From: Thermoplasmata archaeon
Lineage (GTDB): Archaea; Thermoplasmatota; Thermoplasmata; UBA184
Direction: 5' to 3'
Assembly: GCA_030043505.1 (NCBI GenBank)
Contig: JASHXN010000109.1
Coordinates: forward strand, 1 to 6,586
Length of the DNA stretch: 6,586 nucleotides
The notes under the pieces were generated by a model that saw only the letters and a program-made list of their open reading frames with translations, did not search any database and was not told the origin of the DNA. The position numbers and the translations under genes were made by a program. This document shows, in pieces, positions 5,475-6,586 of the stretch. Position 1 is the stretch's first letter, and every line of letters starts with the position of its first letter.

Positions 5475-5918
5475 CTACGAGCTTTCCGCCGGCTCGTCCG
5501 CGGGGGCCGGCTCGGCGTCCGCCGAGTCGCCGCCGGTCGAGTCGACCGACCCTTCGTTCCAGGTCGCGTCGCCCGAGTCCTGGGACTCCGACCAGTTCTG
5601 GCCGGTCGTCCCGCCGACCGCACCGGCGCCGGCCCCCGCCTCCACCGTCCCGTCGCTCGAAGCGGGCGGGCGGCGGCGGTTGCGGCGCAGGAGCAGCAGC
5701 GCGGCGATCAGCGCCAGGATCACGACGATGACGGAGATGCTCACGACCCAGAGGGAGAGCGGTTGCGCGGCCGGGCACTTGCCGTAGGTGCAGCTGGACG
5801 AGGCGCTCACGACGCCCGTGTCGGGCAGCAGACCGGCGAGGACAACGACAGCGAGCATCGCCAGCGCGAGCGTGAGGGGAACAGCTCGCCAGACGTTGCG
5901 GCGACCTTCGCGTGCCAT
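5475..5918 (-). CDS. Uncharacterised two-TM protein with CTYGxC loop and acidic tail (paralogue of the gene at 2849-3562)
   Basis: A 147-residue membrane protein, shorter sister of the 237-residue protein. Layout: basic N-terminus; hydrophobic segment about 13-31; loop with DTGVV (33-37) and CTYGKC (C43, C48); second segment about 56-77; arginine cluster RRNRRR (78-83); then a Gly/Ser/Asp/Glu-rich acidic tail. The two proteins align without gaps from the first hydrophobic segment to the QP after the cysteines, and again through the second segment with one gap. In the tail, AGAGAVGG (96-103) followed by W109 and E111 matches the sister's motif, and a second tryptophan lies in TWNEGS (119-124). 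The C-terminal helical stretch of the longer protein is absent. The start is ATG 5918, supported by GGGAG 5 bases upstream (5924-5928), the only Shine-Dalgarno-like sequence noted in the window. It lies upstream of the flippase on the same strand. Function unknown; the conserved external cysteine pair and cytoplasmic tail suggest an anchoring or scaffold role, which is speculation. Confidence 0.8.
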   Translation of the reverse strand: MAREGRRNVWRAVPLTLALAMLAVVVLAGLLPDTGVVSASSSCTYGKCPAAQPLSLWVVSISVIVVILALIAALLLLRRNRRRPPASSDGTVEAGAGAGAVGGTTGQNWSESQDSGDATWNEGSVDSTGGDSADAEPAPADEPAESS

Positions 5919-5957
5919 CGAGACTCCCGTACGGCCAGCCCCTTCATCCCCCGACCG

Positions 5958-5966
5958 ACTTAACGC
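5958..5966 (-). promoter_or_regulatory. Possible TATA-like box of the 147-residue gene
   Basis: On the minus strand this reads CGTTAAGTC, about 44 bases before ATG 5918, predicting a leader of roughly 18 bases that would include the GGGAG ribosome-binding sequence. A second AT-richer patch, GGATAACC on the minus strand at 5992-5999, is an alternative further upstream. The divergent spacer 5919-6089 otherwise shows no gene. Confidence 0.35.
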
Positions 5967-6059
5967 TGCCGACGGACCGGCGGACCTTCGCGGTTATCCT
6001 GCAGCCTCGTTCCCGGGCCGCGGCCGGGCCCGCCGGAGTCTGCGCGAGCGGAGCCGTTC

Positions 6060-6067
6060 CTTTAACC
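6060..6067 (+). promoter_or_regulatory. TATA-like box of the gene starting at 6090
   Basis: CTTTAACC is the nearest AT-rich element upstream, its centre about 27 bases before the GTG at 6090. The spacing matches the leaderless pattern seen at pyrC and at the 84-residue gene and supports this start. Confidence 0.5.
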
Positions 6068-6089
6068 CGAGACGGACCTCCCCGCCGGC

Positions 6090-6586
6090 GTGAGCATCCC
6101 CGGACCCCCGGGAGGCCTCTGGGCGCTCGCTCTCCTGCTCTGGGGCGCGGAGGTCGCGGTCGTCGGCGAAGCGGTCCGTGGGGTCGGCGCCAGGTGGATC
6201 CCGTTCTGGAGGAGCCCCGAGCTTGCCGAGCGGCTCATCGTTGACGTATATCTCGGAGGCGGACTGCTCTACCTGCTCGCCGCCGTCCAGCTGGGGCTGT
6301 TCACCGCCCCCGTGGTGGAGGGGATACCGCTCGCCGCCGCGCTCCTGATCGCCTACCGGCTCGTTCGAGATCGACGGCGGGGGGTCTCCCGGGACCCCAC
6401 GGGGCCGCTCGGCGAGCTGGCGAGCAACCCGTGGCTCGCCGTCGCCCTGCTTTCCGCGGTCGGACTGTACGCGGTCGAGGTCGCCGCCGCGGTCGTCGCT
6501 CCGACCGGCAACACCTACGACTCGTCGCTCCTGACGACGTACGTCGCGCTCCTGCTGCAGCACGGCAGTGTTCCGCTGTCGTTCCG
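6090..6586 (+). CDS. Unrecognised polytopic membrane protein, N-terminal part, cut by window edge
   Basis: About 166 residues are visible from GTG 6090 to the right edge, with no stop. Hydrophobic segments lie near residues 10-26, 52-71, 78-92 and 115-136, separated by short loops. The loop between the third and fourth is basic then acidic (RLVRDRRRG at 90-98). After the fourth segment comes a polar stretch, PTGNTYDSSLL (138-148), then LLLQHGSVPLSF (154-165). A loop with an aspartate followed by an amphipathic helix and a QHG.P pattern resembles the first external loop of GT-C-type membrane glycosyltransferases. In those it normally follows the first membrane segment, not the fourth, so this is only a hint. 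The gene is divergent from the 147-residue gene. Neighbouring flippase and envelope-like genes would suit a surface-glycan function, but I cannot name the family. Confidence 0.65.
   Translation, partial: MSIPGPPGGLWALALLLWGAEVAVVGEAVRGVGARWIPFWRSPELAERLIVDVYLGGGLLYLLAAVQLGLFTAPVVEGIPLAAALLIAYRLVRDRRRGVSRDPTGPLGELASNPWLAVALLSAVGLYAVEVAAAVVAPTGNTYDSSLLTTYVALLLQHGSVPLSF

Noticed and set aside
4820..5731. 303-codon plus-strand open frame
   Set aside because: Antisense to the flippase N-terminal part and the 147-residue gene; highly charged composition with no domain.

Overview
The window is very GC-rich and looks archaeal. Coding starts are preceded by TATA-like AT-rich boxes. For four genes (starts at 449, 530, 2802 and 6090) the box centre lies about 25-28 bases upstream of the start codon. 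That is the geometry of leaderless archaeal transcripts, and bacterial -35/-10 pairs are not evident. The gene families (PurM, a class I-type dihydroorotase, DedA, an MOP-superfamily flippase) occur in many prokaryotes. A GC-rich euryarchaeote, possibly of the Thermoplasmata, would fit, but the taxon is an inference. I see no tRNA, rRNA, CRISPR array, insertion sequence or integrase.

Layout. 1-449 (-): 5' part of purM, running off the left edge. 450-529: short divergent promoter region. 530-1870 (+): dihydroorotase (pyrC), so a purine and a pyrimidine biosynthesis gene are head to head. 1867-2526 (-): DedA-family membrane protein, convergent with pyrC and sharing the CTAG tetranucleotide in which both genes stop. 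2548-2802 (-): an 84-residue protein with a CxxC motif, probably in one transcript with dedA. 2849-3562 (-): a 237-residue protein with two membrane segments and a long low-complexity tail. 3563-3716: non-coding, with two strong inverted repeats, a small palindrome and a TATA-like box. 3717-5374 (-): an oligosaccharide flippase broken by a frameshift near 4775. 5375-5474: promoter and hairpin. 5475-5918 (-): a 147-residue paralogue of the 237-residue protein. 5919-6089: divergent promoter region. 6090 to the right edge (+): N-terminal part of an unrecognised polytopic membrane protein.

The most unusual content is the pair of paralogous two-membrane-segment proteins that bracket the flippase. 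Each has a short loop with a CTYGxC pair, an arginine cluster after the second segment, and a tail with a shared A-G-x-G-A-V...W-x-E motif. I do not recognise this family. With the flippase and the membrane protein at 6090 they suggest a cell-surface or lipid-linked glycan locus, but this is inference from proximity. The purM/pyrC part is ordinary nucleotide metabolism.
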